Shown: piece by piece, positions 16,537 through 25,075 of the stretch
Position numbering within the stretch: position 1 is the first letter of the stretch
Layout: every line of letters starts with the position of its first letter
Source: DATBLQ01 sp036555325
GTDB lineage: Bacteria > Pseudomonadota > Alphaproteobacteria > Rhizobiales > Aestuariivirgaceae
Length of the DNA stretch: 64,000 nucleotides
Assembly (NCBI GenBank): GCA_036555325.1
Contig: DATBLQ010000021.1
Span: forward strand, 22,686 to 86,685
Direction of reading: 5' to 3'
Translations under genes and position numbers: made by a program
The notes under the pieces: generated by a model
Seen by the model: only the letters and a program-made list of their open reading frames with translations
Database searches by the model: none
Told to the model about the DNA's origin: nothing

Positions 16537-17352
16537 ATGGATGCTTCGAACACCACGGTCATGACCCCTGCCGTTCCAGCGATAATCGCCGAGCGACCGA
16601 TCAAGATCCGCGCCCGCAACGTTGATGTCTTCTATGGGGATAAGCAGGCGATTTACGATCTTTCGATCGACATACCCGATCGAGCGGTGTCAGCACTCAT
16701 CGGCCCCTCGGGCTGCGGGAAGTCCACGTTTCTGCGCACCCTCAACCGAATGAACGACACGATACCCAACGCCCGTGTCACCGGCACGGTCGAACTCGAC
16801 CGCGAGAACATCTACTCCCGCGATCTCGATCCGGTATTGTTGCGCGCAAGAGTCGGCATGGTTTTTCAGAAGCCCAATCCTTTCCCCAAATCGATTTACG
16901 AGAACGTCGCCTACGGGCCACGTATCCACGGATTGGCCCACAACAAAGGAGCCCTTGACGAGATCGTCGTATCAAGCCTCAAGCGGGCCGGATTGTTCGA
17001 TGAAGTGAAGGATAGGCTGGCTTCCCCCGGCACCGGGCTTTCCGGCGGTCAACAGCAGCGGCTTTGTATTGCCCGCGCCATTGCGGTAAATCCCGAAGTC
17101 ATCCTTATGGACGAGCCTTGTTCGGCGCTCGATCCCATTGCCACTGCCCGCATAGAGGAGCTCATCGATGAGCTGAAGCAGAACTTCTGCATCGTTATCG
17201 TCACGCACTCGATGCAGCAGGCCGCTCGTGTGTCGCAGCTCACCGCCTTCTTTCACTTGGGTCACCTGGTGGAAATGGGCGATACCGATGAAATATTCAC
17301 CAATCCGCAGGACCAGCGCACCCAGGACTACATCACTGGCCGGTTCGGTTGA
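16537..17352 (+). CDS. pstB: Phosphate ABC transporter ATPase PstB
   Basis: Cytoplasmic ATPase of the Pst transporter, 271 residues from ATG 16537; an upstream TTG at 16519 would overlap pstA and has no better ribosome binding site. Motifs: Walker A GPSGCGKSTFLRTLNRMND, typical PstB wording, Q loop FQKPNPFPKSIYENVAYGPR, signature LSGGQQQRLCIARAIA, Walker B ILMDEPCSALDPIA and the switch His in VTHSMQQAARVS. These are all diagnostic for PstB. It is followed after 18 bases by phoU. Confidence 0.97.
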   Translation: MDASNTTVMTPAVPAIIAERPIKIRARNVDVFYGDKQAIYDLSIDIPDRAVSALIGPSGCGKSTFLRTLNRMNDTIPNARVTGTVELDRENIYSRDLDPVLLRARVGMVFQKPNPFPKSIYENVAYGPRIHGLAHNKGALDEIVVSSLKRAGLFDEVKDRLASPGTGLSGGQQQRLCIARAIAVNPEVILMDEPCSALDPIATARIEELIDELKQNFCIVIVTHSMQQAARVSQLTAFFHLGHLVEMGDTDEIFTNPQDQRTQDYITGRFG

Positions 17353-17370
17353 TGCGCGCAAGGAGATTCG

Positions 17371-18084
17371 ATGAACGAGCACACCGTAAAGCGATTTGAC
17401 GAGGAACTCGCCGGGCTCAAGACAAAGCTCGCTGAAATGGGAGGTCTGGCCGAGGAACAGCTTGCCCGCTCGATAGACGCCATTGTAGGGCACGATGTGG
17501 AGGCCGCCGATAATATCATTCTTACTGACGATAAGATCGACGCCCTCGAGCTGGAAATCGAGGAGAAAGCCGTGCTAATCATTGCCAAGCGCCAGCCTAT
17601 GGCTCTCGATCTGCGTCAGATCATGGTCTCCATTCGCATCGCTTCCGACCTTGAACGCATCGGCGACCTTGCCAAGAACATTGCCAAGCGGACCCATGCC
17701 ATCCCGGAAGATCACCCGCGACGGATCATGACGGGGCTTGCGCGCATGGGTCGCCTTGCCTTGGGTCAGCTCAAGGACGTGCTCGACGCCTACGCCGAGC
17801 GCGACGAAGCGAAGGCACTCGCCGTATGGCGCAACGATGAAGAGATCGATGCGCTCTACAATTCGATCTTCCGCGAACTGCTCACCTACATGATGGAGGA
17901 CCCGCGCACCATCGGTGTTTGCACCCATCTTCTTTTCGGCGCGAAAAACATCGAGCGCATCGGCGACCACGCCACCAACATCGCCGAGAATATCTACTAT
18001 CTTGTGCATGGCAGGCCGCTGAAGGACGAGCGGCCAAAGAAAGACATAACCAGCAGCACGCCCATAACCGGTTTGGGGTGCTGA
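17371..18084 (+). CDS. phoU: Phosphate signalling regulator PhoU
   Basis: Peripheral protein of 237 residues that links Pst transporter activity to PhoR and keeps the regulon off when phosphate is plentiful. It consists of two PhoU repeats, each a three-helix bundle. The metal-binding signatures are visible in IRIASDLERIGDLAKNIAKR (about 88-107) and FGAKNIERIGDHATNIAENI (about 189-208), with the conserved E/D-x-ERIGDxAxNI pattern. A GGAG ribosome binding site precedes the ATG. phoB follows 3 bases after the stop, so the pair is coupled. Confidence 0.97.
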   Translation: MNEHTVKRFDEELAGLKTKLAEMGGLAEEQLARSIDAIVGHDVEAADNIILTDDKIDALELEIEEKAVLIIAKRQPMALDLRQIMVSIRIASDLERIGDLAKNIAKRTHAIPEDHPRRIMTGLARMGRLALGQLKDVLDAYAERDEAKALAVWRNDEEIDALYNSIFRELLTYMMEDPRTIGVCTHLLFGAKNIERIGDHATNIAENIYYLVHGRPLKDERPKKDITSSTPITGLGC

Positions 18085-18087
18085 CGG

Positions 18088-18786
18088 ATGGCGGCTTCGA
18101 TCCTGATCGTCGAGGATGAAGAGCCGATCAGAGTCCTGCTGAGCTACAATTTCGAATCCGCCGGCTTTCGCGTTCGCACCACGGCCCTGGCTGAGGACGT
18201 GATGATGCTGATTGCCGACGAAAAACCCAATCTCGTGATCCTGGATTGGATGCTTCCGGGAATTTCCGGAATAGAGCTGTGCCGGATGTTGCGCGCCAAG
18301 ACCGAGACGCGCGGTATTCCTATTATAATGCTCACGGCCCGGGGTGAGGAAACCGAGCGGGTCCGGGGTTTGGCAACCGGAGCCGATGACTATGTGGTAA
18401 AGCCCTTCTCCGTGCCCGAGCTCCTGGCTCGCGTGCGCAGCATCTTGCGTCGCACCGAGCCTGAAGTGATGTCGGAGGCGCTCAACATTGGAGATTTGGT
18501 CCTCGACCGCAAATTACGGCGCGTTACCCGAGCTGGACGAGATATCAACCTGTCGCCCACGGAATTTCGCCTGCTTGAACATTTCATGCAGTCGCCGGGA
18601 AGAGTCTACTCCCGATCCCAGCTCCTCGACGCTGTGTGGGGGCGCGACGCTTATATCGACGAGCGTACCGTCGATGTACATGTCGGCCGCCTGCGCAAAT
18701 CCATCACCCGCGGCCGCGAGGTCGACCCCATAAGAACGGTGCGGGGCATGGGCTATTCTTTCGACGAACGGTTCGCTGCTGCTTAA
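18088..18786 (+). CDS. phoB: Phosphate regulon response regulator PhoB
   Basis: OmpR-family response regulator, 232 residues. The receiver domain (1-120) has the acidic pocket EDEEP, phosphoacceptor Asp53 in VILDWMLPG, Thr in MLTARGEE and Lys in VVKPFSVPELLARV. The winged-helix DNA-binding domain (about 130-228) shows LSPTEFRLLEHFMQSPGRVYSRSQLLD, broken here as LSPTEFRLLEHFM and SRSQLLDAVWG, and ERTVDVHVGRLRKSI. It should bind the PHO box at 12164-12203. It is the last gene of the pst operon, followed by a strong terminator. Confidence 0.97.
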   Translation: MAASILIVEDEEPIRVLLSYNFESAGFRVRTTALAEDVMMLIADEKPNLVILDWMLPGISGIELCRMLRAKTETRGIPIIMLTARGEETERVRGLATGADDYVVKPFSVPELLARVRSILRRTEPEVMSEALNIGDLVLDRKLRRVTRAGRDINLSPTEFRLLEHFMQSPGRVYSRSQLLDAVWGRDAYIDERTVDVHVGRLRKSITRGREVDPIRTVRGMGYSFDERFAAA

Positions 18787-18883
18787 GCGAATATCTGCTC
18801 TTGCGAGAAGGTGCCGGGAAGCGGCTTGATACGCCAGTGAGAGGGGCGGATCGTTGGCGCCTCCGCCGCTTCCCGGGTTAGCG

Positions 18884-18911
18884 CCCCAAGGTTTGAGCAC
18901 CTTGGGGTTTT
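18884..18911 (+). terminator. Rho-independent terminator after phoB
   Basis: A perfect 8-bp stem, CCCCAAGG (18884-18891) and CCTTGGGG (18900-18907), with an 8-base loop, followed by TTTT. It lies about 100 bases after the phoB stop and directly at the 3' end of the convergent small gene, so it may serve both directions. Confidence 0.85.
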
Positions 18912-18915
18912 GCAA

Positions 18916-19101
18916 TCAGACGTCCTGGCAGAGCGACAGATCGCACAGATCAATGGTCCGACTGGGACTTGGCCAGGGCTGGTTCTTTTTCACCACGGTA
19001 ATGTTGTACGTATTTGAGCTCGTCACATGCGCCTGAGGCGAATAGGCGCCGCTGGCGATGAGTGCGGCGGCAAGAGCGCTAATTGCGATGATTTTGGCCA
19101 T
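18916..19101 (-). CDS. Small exported protein of unknown function
   Basis: A 61-residue protein that I do not recognise. The N-terminus is a good Sec signal peptide (MAKIIAISALAAALIASGAY, possible cleavage after SGAYS-PQA). The mature part is about 38 residues and has two cysteines close to the C-terminus (DLCDLSLCQDV), which may form a disulfide. A CAGGGAA sequence gives a plausible ribosome binding site just before the ATG. It sits alone between the phoB terminator and the gcrA terminator. No homologue comes to mind, so it is reported as a likely but unproven gene. Confidence 0.5.
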   Translation of the reverse strand: MAKIIAISALAAALIASGAYSPQAHVTSSNTYNITVVKKNQPWPSPSRTIDLCDLSLCQDV

Positions 19102-19218
19102 TTCCCTGTCCAGGCTCTGCCTGATTTCTTGACCCTACCTTGGCCCAGGCAGGTACAACCCGGCCTGAACGCGCCGTTCATCTCCCGTTTATCTTTGTAA
19201 GGTGACCCCGCGAAGCGA

Positions 19219-19243
19219 AAAGGGCCCCAAAACGGGGCCCTTT
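19219..19243 (-). terminator. Rho-independent terminator after gcrA
   Basis: A 10-bp stem, 19219-19228 with 19234-19243 (AAAGGGCCCC type), and a 5-base loop. On the minus strand it is followed by T residues (TTTTCG, partly within the stem). It begins 20 bases beyond the gcrA stop. As the stem is A/T-flanked on both sides, it can work in both directions. Confidence 0.85.
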
Positions 19244-19263
19244 CATTCGCAAGCTTTGAAGTG

Positions 19264-19827
19264 TCAGCTTGCCACTTTATGCCGTCTGCGGTCCTGCAAG
19301 GGCTGGAAGGCGATGCGCGAGTGGTACTCGCAATAGGGCCCGCCACTCGCCTTGGGCGTATGTCCGCAGAAACAGAAATCGCTGCTTCCAGGGTCGCCCA
19401 CCGGCCAGCGGCAGGTTCTTTCCGAAAGCATCAGTATATTCACCCTTTCCCCTTGCGGGATGTCGACAAGCCGGATGGGCTCGGGTTCAGGCTCGAGTCT
19501 GAGCTGTGGCTCGGCCCGATGGAGTGGCTTTAGTGCCGTGGCCCCGTTGACTGGCAGCATCGGGCGGCCGGGATGGGTTGGCTCGCGAGTTCTGCGCGGC
19601 CGCGGCCGCGCTGCCCGCTGGGGCGTAACTCGGCCGGACAAGCCAAGCCGGTGAACCTTCCCGATCACTGCGTTTCGTGTCACCCCATAGCCGAGCCGAC
19701 TTGCAATCTGGCTGGCGCTCAAGCCCTCATTCCAGTATTTCTTGAGTAGTTCGACCCGCTCCTCTGTCCAGGATAGTTTGTCGTTGGGGGTGGTCGGTGA
19801 GTTTGCATCTTGCGCTGTGGTAGTCAC
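19264..19827 (-). CDS. gcrA: GcrA cell cycle regulator
   Basis: Alphaproteobacterial transcription factor that binds RNA polymerase with sigma-70 and promoters methylated by CcrM at GANTC sites, controlling cell-cycle genes. The diagnostic N-terminal helix-turn-helix WTEERVELLKKYWNEGLSAS, continuing with QIASRLGYGVTRNAVIGKVHR, starts about residue 18. A basic proline-rich linker follows. The C-terminal polymerase-binding part holds ERTCRWPVGDPGSSDFCFCG with its cysteines and GPYCEYHSRIAF. I chose GTG at 19827 because GAGGG lies 8 bases upstream; ATG at 19857 gives 10 extra residues without a ribosome binding site. Most GcrA proteins start just before the WTEE motif, so a still shorter form is possible. 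Confidence 0.95.
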   Translation of the reverse strand: MTTTAQDANSPTTPNDKLSWTEERVELLKKYWNEGLSASQIASRLGYGVTRNAVIGKVHRLGLSGRVTPQRAARPRPRRTREPTHPGRPMLPVNGATALKPLHRAEPQLRLEPEPEPIRLVDIPQGERVNILMLSERTCRWPVGDPGSSDFCFCGHTPKASGGPYCEYHSRIAFQPLQDRRRHKVAS

Positions 19828-20083
19828 CCTGGAATCCCTCTTGCTTCGGCAGCCCATTGGGTCTGCGCGCTTCTAATCAACGACTGACTGATAACGCTAC
19901 CTATTGTGTGTAGGGGGCATACAACCTACTACATGCCGCGAATCGGCCGCAAGAATCTGAGATTATTATCCCCAGCTTCGTTTCCCCCGCCGCCGATTAA
20001 CGAAGGTTAACAAATCGGTGACTCGCGAGGCATGCGACCTTCTGACTCAGTTGCTTGAAAAGCACAGTTTGAAACAGCTTTCG

Positions 20084-20111
20084 TTGACCGATGCGCTTAA
20101 GAGTTTATATA
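20084..20111 (+). promoter_or_regulatory. Sigma-70-type promoter upstream of argD
   Basis: TTGACC at 20084-20089, a 16-base spacer and TATATA at 20106-20111 match a housekeeping promoter well. Transcription would begin near 20118, about 57 bases before the argD GTG, and the transcript would open almost directly with the hairpin at 20129-20154. The rest of the 19828-20174 gap holds no convincing gene; a 61-codon frame starting at GTG 20018 crosses the hairpin and runs into argD and is probably not real. Confidence 0.6.
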
Positions 20112-20128
20112 AAGCGCCGATCGTACTC

Positions 20129-20154
20129 GCGCCGCCGGTGATGCGGCGCTTTTT
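20129..20154 (+). terminator. Terminator-like hairpin in the argD leader
   Basis: Stem GCGCCGC (20129-20135) with GCGGCGC (20143-20149), a 7-base loop and a run of five T (20150-20154). This is a canonical intrinsic terminator shape, placed between the promoter and the argD start 20 bases later. It could be an attenuator of the arg operon or the end of a short RNA made from an upstream promoter. Confidence 0.7.
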
Positions 20155-20174
20155 GATTTTGCATGTGAACACAG

Positions 20175-21371
20175 GTGATCGCGCCCGTACTTCCCACCTA
20201 TAACCGCGCACCGCTTGCTTTCGAGCGGGGAGAAGGCGCGTTCATCTATTCCACCGACGGCACTCGCTATCTCGACTTTGGCGCCGGCATTGCTGTTTCC
20301 AGCCTCGGTCACGCTCACCCTCATTTGGTGAAGGCTTTGACCGAACAGGCGGCCAAGCTTTGGCACACGTCGAATCTGTATGAGATACCGGGCCAGGAGC
20401 GACTTGCGCGGCGTCTCGTGGATGCAACCTTCGCCGAAACCGTTTTTTTCTCGAACTCCGGGGCTGAAGCTCTCGAATGTGCGATCAAGATGGCGCGCCG
20501 GTACCATTGGGCCAAAGGCGCCCCTGAGCGCTTCCGCATTATCACGTTCGAAGGCGCCTTTCATGGCCGCACCCTTGCCACCGTGTCAGCCGGCGGCCAG
20601 GCGAAATACCTGGAAGGCTTCGGGCCAAAGGTCGAAGGTTTCGATCAGGTGCCGTTCGATGACGACGAGGCGCTCAACGCATCGATCACCGATGCAACTG
20701 CGGCAATCCTTATCGAACCGATACAGGGCGAAGGCGGCATTCGCCCGGTACCGCCCGACCGTCTTCGTGCCATTCGCGAGCTCAGCAACGAGCGCGGCAT
20801 TTTGTTGATCTTTGATGAAGTGCAGTGCGGAATTGGTCGCACCGGACGGCTGTTCGCATCCGAATGGGCCGGTGTCGTTCCCGATATCATGGCGATCGCC
20901 AAGGGAATTGGTGGCGGATTTCCGATTGGCGCCTGCCTGGCGACGGAAGAGGCCGCGGCCGCCATGACTGTTGGCACTCACGGTTCGACCTTCGGCGGCA
21001 ATCCTCTCGCCATGGCCGTGGGCAACGCCGTGCTCGACGTTGTTCTGGCCGACGGATTTCTGGACCACGTTCGTTCATCGGGCGTGCTTCTTGCGCAGAA
21101 ACTTGCGCGCCTGAGGGATGAACACCCCGCTATCATCGAAGAGGTGCGCGGCCGCGGACTGATGCTTGGGCTGAAATGTATCCCCAAGAATGCCGATGTC
21201 ATTGCCGCCTGTCATGATCAGCGCCTTTTGACCATCGCCGCGGGCGACAATGTCGTTCGTCTTCTGCCGCCCCTCACCGTGACATCGACCGAGATTGAAG
21301 AGGCGGTGGTTCGCCTCGATCGCGCCTGCCTTCAAATGGAGAAGGCTCAAGTCGCGAAAGCCATAGCTTGA
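20175..21371 (+). CDS. argD: Acetylornithine aminotransferase
   Basis: Class III PLP enzyme of arginine synthesis that converts N-acetylglutamate 5-semialdehyde and glutamate to N2-acetylornithine; 398 residues, full length. The PLP-binding Lys is in PDIMAIAKGIGGGFPIGA (about 233-250); LIFDEVQCGIGRTG carries the conserved Asp; FSNSGAEALECAIKMAR and THGSTFGGNPLA are family signatures. GTG at 20175 is the first possible start after an in-frame stop at 20166; the ribosome binding site is weak, as if translation were regulated. argF begins 8 bases after the stop, so the two arginine genes form an operon with hslO. Confidence 0.94.
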   Translation: MIAPVLPTYNRAPLAFERGEGAFIYSTDGTRYLDFGAGIAVSSLGHAHPHLVKALTEQAAKLWHTSNLYEIPGQERLARRLVDATFAETVFFSNSGAEALECAIKMARRYHWAKGAPERFRIITFEGAFHGRTLATVSAGGQAKYLEGFGPKVEGFDQVPFDDDEALNASITDATAAILIEPIQGEGGIRPVPPDRLRAIRELSNERGILLIFDEVQCGIGRTGRLFASEWAGVVPDIMAIAKGIGGGFPIGACLATEEAAAAMTVGTHGSTFGGNPLAMAVGNAVLDVVLADGFLDHVRSSGVLLAQKLARLRDEHPAIIEEVRGRGLMLGLKCIPKNADVIAACHDQRLLTIAAGDNVVRLLPPLTVTSTEIEEAVVRLDRACLQMEKAQVAKAIA

Positions 21372-21379
21372 GACTTGCC

Positions 21380-22324
21380 ATGGCTCGGCCGCAGCATTTT
21401 CTCGATCTTTCGGATTTCGATTCATCGCAGCTTCGCTCTATTCTCAAATTTGGGCGCTCCATGAAGGAGGCCCGTCGGGGCAGGCCGCGAGGAGCCCCTG
21501 AAGTGACGAGACCTCTGGACGGGCGGGTTTTGGCCATGATTTTTGAGCGGCCTTCCACTCGCACTCGCGTCTCCTTCGATGTCGCCATGCGTCAGATGGG
21601 TGGCGAGACCGTTGTTCTCACCGCTGCCGAGATGCAGCTTGATCGCGGCGAGACCATTGCCGATACGGCGCGTGTGCTGTCGCGCTACGTCGACGCCATC
21701 ATGATACGGGCGACCAAGCATGAAGCTCTGCTGGAGCTTGCTCGTCACGCAACGGTTCCGGTGATCAATGGCTTGACCGATCGGTCGCATCCCTGCCAGG
21801 TCATGGCCGACCTTCTTACCCTCGAGGAAAAAAAGGGAAGACTTGACAATCTCGTCGTCGCCTGGTGCGGCGACAGCTGCAACGTGACGAATTCATGGAT
21901 TCATGCCGCCGGCAAGTTCGGTTTCGCTTTGCGCGTCGCAAGTCCTGAGCCCTTGCAGCCGGAAAAATCGCTTCTCGACTGGGCCCAGGCTATCAAGGCG
22001 AATGTCCGCGTCACCGCCGATCCGGCGGAAGCTGTGAAGGAGGCCGACTGCGTCATCGCCGACACCTGGGTGTCCATGAACGTCGCCGATACCGCCAATC
22101 GCCACAATTTGCTGAAACCCTATCAGGTGGATGCGGAATTGATGAAGCTCGCCAAGAAGGATGCCATATTCATGCATTGCCTCCCCGCCCACCGGGGTGA
22201 GGAAGTAACCGCCGCGGTGATCGATGGACCGCAGTCGGTGGTCTTCGATGAGGCCGAGAATCGCCTGCACATTCAGAAGAGCATTCTTGCCTTCTGTCTC
22301 GACAGCGGGCGTGATGTTCAATGA
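21380..22324 (+). CDS. argF: Ornithine carbamoyltransferase
   Basis: Joins carbamoyl phosphate and ornithine to citrulline; 314 residues from ATG 21380. A TTG at 21368 overlapping the argD stop would add four residues and was not chosen. Carbamoyl phosphate site FERPSTRTRVSFDVAMRQMG (Ser-Thr-Arg-Thr, about 51-70), DRSHPCQVMADL (HPCQ), ornithine-binding region near WVSM, and HCLPAHRGEEV with the catalytic Cys are all present. The first residues MARPQHFLDLSDF are typical of alphaproteobacterial ArgF. The stop overlaps the start of hslO (ATGA). Confidence 0.96.
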   Translation: MARPQHFLDLSDFDSSQLRSILKFGRSMKEARRGRPRGAPEVTRPLDGRVLAMIFERPSTRTRVSFDVAMRQMGGETVVLTAAEMQLDRGETIADTARVLSRYVDAIMIRATKHEALLELARHATVPVINGLTDRSHPCQVMADLLTLEEKKGRLDNLVVAWCGDSCNVTNSWIHAAGKFGFALRVASPEPLQPEKSLLDWAQAIKANVRVTADPAEAVKEADCVIADTWVSMNVADTANRHNLLKPYQVDAELMKLAKKDAIFMHCLPAHRGEEVTAAVIDGPQSVVFDEAENRLHIQKSILAFCLDSGRDVQ

Positions 22325-23277
22325 TGGAAACGCCCGATGATTTGGTCCAGCCCTTCGAGATAAAGCCTCTCGGAGTCCGCGGACGTTTGGTGCGCTTGGG
22401 CTCGGCGGTCGATGACATCCTTCACCGCCATGACTATCCTCCCCCGGTTTCCGCCCTGCTGGGTGAGGCGATTGCCCTTACGGCCATGCTCGGCTCCGCC
22501 TTGAAGTTTGAAGGCAAATTCATTCTCCAGGCCAAGGGCGATGGCCCGGTCGACATCTTGGTTGCCGACTACTCGACCTCGGGCGGCATGCGCGGCTATG
22601 CACGGTTTGATTCTCTTGTCGCCGACAAGCTCTCCGGTACCAGCGATGAGTTGCCTGCCAATCTGCTTGGCAATGGCCATCTGGCCATGACCATCGACCA
22701 GGGAACCGACATGGAGCGCTACCAAGGCATTGTCGCGCTGGAGGGGCGTTCGTTGAGCGAAGTCGCGCATGAATATTTTCAGCGGTCCGAGCAGATTCCA
22801 ACTCGTGTCATGCTCGCCGCCGGACCTCTCATGGGACGCGGCCGGTCGGCGCGCGAAGCCTGGCGGGCCGGCGGTATACTCATCCAGCATCTGCCGCAGA
22901 CCGGTCCTTCCAGTCCCTTGCGCCTTTCTTCTGGTGATGCGCCTGCAGGCGCCATCGAACCTCACCTGGAAGACGACCGCTGGATCGAAGCGCGTCTCTT
23001 GGCCGATACGGTCGAGGAGCATGAACTGCTCGACCCCACGATCAGCCCTGAGCGGCTTCTTTACCGCCTGTTTCATGAACGCGGAGTGACTATTTATCGG
23101 GCACAGGCCGTGAAAAGCGAATGCACCTGCTCACGCGAACGCATCGCCGCTGTTCTTAAAGGCTTCGCTCGAACAGAACGTGAAGAAATGAGACAGGGCA
23201 ATCTGATCAACGTCACCTGCGAGTTTTGCTCCACCCGCTACAGCTTCACTCTCGAAGAGATTGAGAATTTGAGCTGA
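22321..23277 (+). CDS. hslO: Redox-regulated chaperone Hsp33
   Basis: Cytosolic holdase of 318 residues that is switched on by oxidation. The C-terminal zinc site is seen as SECTCSRER (CxC) and VTCEFCSTRYSF (CxxC), four cysteines in the standard arrangement that form two disulfides under oxidative stress. The N-terminal domain carries the typical alternation up to about residue 235. The ATG at 22321 overlaps the argF stop; a second ATG at 22324 directly follows and either could be used. Linkage argF-hslO is a common order in Rhizobiales and does not imply a role in arginine synthesis. Confidence 0.95.
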   Translation: MMETPDDLVQPFEIKPLGVRGRLVRLGSAVDDILHRHDYPPPVSALLGEAIALTAMLGSALKFEGKFILQAKGDGPVDILVADYSTSGGMRGYARFDSLVADKLSGTSDELPANLLGNGHLAMTIDQGTDMERYQGIVALEGRSLSEVAHEYFQRSEQIPTRVMLAAGPLMGRGRSAREAWRAGGILIQHLPQTGPSSPLRLSSGDAPAGAIEPHLEDDRWIEARLLADTVEEHELLDPTISPERLLYRLFHERGVTIYRAQAVKSECTCSRERIAAVLKGFARTEREEMRQGNLINVTCEFCSTRYSFTLEEIENLS

Positions 23278-23283
23278 GGGCGT

Positions 23284-24453
23284 TCACCCCGCGTTGGCAG
23301 CGCAATAGTGGGCCAGTCGGCGCATGAACTCCTCGCATCGTTCAAGCTCGGAAAGTGAGATGAACTCATCGGGCTTGTGCGCCTGATCGATCGAGCCCGG
23401 CCCGCAAACGATTGCGGGGATACCCGCCTCCTGGAACAGGCCGGCTTCGGTTCCATAAGAAACCACCCCGGTCGCGTTTTCCTTCGTCAGCTGCAGTGCC
23501 AGTCCTTCTGCCAACGAAGCTTGCTCTGGCTTGAGTCCGGGAACGATGTTGATCAGTTTGGTGGCAATGCCAGTCTCCAGGGAAATCATTTTCATGGCCG
23601 GCAGAAGCGCGTCCGCCGCGGCCCTTAAACGCCGCGGCACTTCGTCCGGGTCTTCTCCCGGGACGAGCCGCGTCTCCCACACGAATTTGCAGTGGCGGGG
23701 CACGATGTTCTTTGCCGTTCCGCCGGCGATGGTGCCAACATGCACTGTGGTGTAGGGCGGATCGAAACCCAAGGCGGAAAGCCCGCGCGCCTTGAGCTCA
23801 TCTGCTATTCGGCTGAGTTCATGTATGAGCTCGCCGGCCATCATGATGGCGTTCACGCCCTGATGCGCCGAGCTCGAATGTGCTTCATGGCCCGTGACCT
23901 CTGTTTCGAACGACAAAGCCGTCTTGTGCGCGTTGACCACCCGCATCTGCGTCGGCTCACCCACGATAACCGCTTGCGGTGCCGGCAGATGCGCTCCCAT
24001 ATGCTGTATCAGGGGCCGTACTCCACGGCATCCCACTTCCTCATCGCAGGAGAGGGCGAGATGGATGGGCCGCTTGAGCCTGGCTTCGACAAACATCGGT
24101 ATCGACGCCAAAGCCACCGCGATAAATCCCTTCATGTCCGCCGCCCCGCGGCCATAGAGGAGCCCCTTGCGCTCCGTCACCTTGAAGGGATCGCTGCTCC
24201 AGGCTTGCCCGTCGACCGGCACCACATCGGTATGCCCCGACAGGACGATGCCGCCGGCGATATCCGGGCCGATCGTGGCGTAAAGGTTCGTCTTGCTGCC
24301 GCTCTCATAATCCACCCTGATACTGTCAACGCCTTGCCTGTCGAGGAAGTCTTCCACGAAGTCGATGAGGCCAAGATTGCTGTTGCGACTCGTCGTATCG
24401 AAGGAAACAAGACGTTTGAGCAGGTCAAGGGAGCTGAGGTCGGAAACTGCCAT
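23284..24453 (-). CDS. argE: Acetylornithine deacetylase
   Basis: Zinc peptidase of the M20 family that releases ornithine from N-acetylornithine; 389 residues. Metal ligands appear in LSGHTDVVPVDG (His, Asp) and YGRGAADMKGFIAVAL (bridging Asp), the catalytic base in CDEEVGCRGV, and further ligands in VVGEPTQMRVV and in the C-terminal FISLSELERCEEFM with the preceding His. The open frame extends to 24975, but that part crosses apaG in another frame; MAVSDLSSLDLLKRLVSFDT at 24453 is the natural start. It converges with hslO (6 bases apart). With argD and argF next door, this locus holds three arginine steps. Confidence 0.93.
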   Translation of the reverse strand: MAVSDLSSLDLLKRLVSFDTTSRNSNLGLIDFVEDFLDRQGVDSIRVDYESGSKTNLYATIGPDIAGGIVLSGHTDVVPVDGQAWSSDPFKVTERKGLLYGRGAADMKGFIAVALASIPMFVEARLKRPIHLALSCDEEVGCRGVRPLIQHMGAHLPAPQAVIVGEPTQMRVVNAHKTALSFETEVTGHEAHSSSAHQGVNAIMMAGELIHELSRIADELKARGLSALGFDPPYTTVHVGTIAGGTAKNIVPRHCKFVWETRLVPGEDPDEVPRRLRAAADALLPAMKMISLETGIATKLINIVPGLKPEQASLAEGLALQLTKENATGVVSYGTEAGLFQEAGIPAIVCGPGSIDQAHKPDEFISLSELERCEEFMRRLAHYCAANAG

Positions 24454-24479
24454 CGGGCGGATATAGCAGGCCGTCTTGC

Positions 24480-24872
24480 TCAGTGCACCTGTTTCGCCGC
24501 ATAGGGGCTGTCGAGCGAAAAGGCAGGGATTTCCACGTTGATGGGTTCCCCTTGTGCCGTTTCCATTTGATAGGAGCCGACCATGAAACCGGAAGGCGTC
24601 GGCAGCGGCGCACCCGAAGTATACTCGAAGCTGTCGCCCGGTTTGAGCGTCGGTTGTTCGCCAACCACCCCCGCCCCGCGAACCTCTTGAACCTGACCCT
24701 TGCCGTCGGTGATGCGCCAGTAGCGGGTTTTGAGCGTTACCGTTTCTTCCGACTGGTTCTCGATGGTGATTGTATAAGCCCAAACATAGTACCCTTCGTC
24801 CGGCTGCGATTGCTCCTCCAGAAAGGCTGGTTTCACAGTTATGCGGATAGAACGTGTCGTTCGTTGATACAT
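24480..24872 (-). CDS. apaG: ApaG domain protein (Co2+/Mg2+ efflux-associated)
   Basis: A 130-residue single-domain protein with the ApaG fibronectin III-like fold. Characteristic segments are YYVWAYTITIENQSEETVTL, RYWRITDGKGQVQEVRGAGV and the GxGxxG-like GAGVVGEQPTLKPGDSFEYT (about 63-82), followed by GFMVGSYQM. Family members have been linked to cobalt and magnesium resistance and to protein-protein contacts; the precise biochemical role is uncertain. It lies 26 bases upstream of argE on the same strand and may share its promoter. Confidence 0.93.
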   Translation of the reverse strand: MYQRTTRSIRITVKPAFLEEQSQPDEGYYVWAYTITIENQSEETVTLKTRYWRITDGKGQVQEVRGAGVVGEQPTLKPGDSFEYTSGAPLPTPSGFMVGSYQMETAQGEPINVEIPAFSLDSPYAAKQVH

Positions 24873-25075
24873 GGCACCGGATCTTATACCGACAGGCCGC
24901 TTTTTCCACTCCTCGAAAAGTGCCTGCGCGTATGAAAAATTCTAAAGATGCGTCACAACCCTGCGGCTGCCACATCTATGCGCGTTATCCACGCAATTAA
25001 CAGTCCTCCGTCCACGAATCCCACAGCCACCAGGGATTGATCAATTGCCTGGAGCCGGTAAGTGTTGCAGAAAAT

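Noticed and set aside
20018..20203. 61-codon frame in the argD leader as a leader peptide
   Set aside because: It starts before the promoter, runs through the hairpin and into argD, and has no arginine-codon run or ribosome binding site.
24454..24975. N-terminal extension of argE
   Set aside because: It covers apaG on the same strand in another frame. ArgE begins naturally at 24453.
24985..24993. DnaA box (TTATCCACG) as a sign of a replication origin
   Set aside because: Only one near-match is present, with no cluster, AT-rich unwinding element or origin-linked genes.
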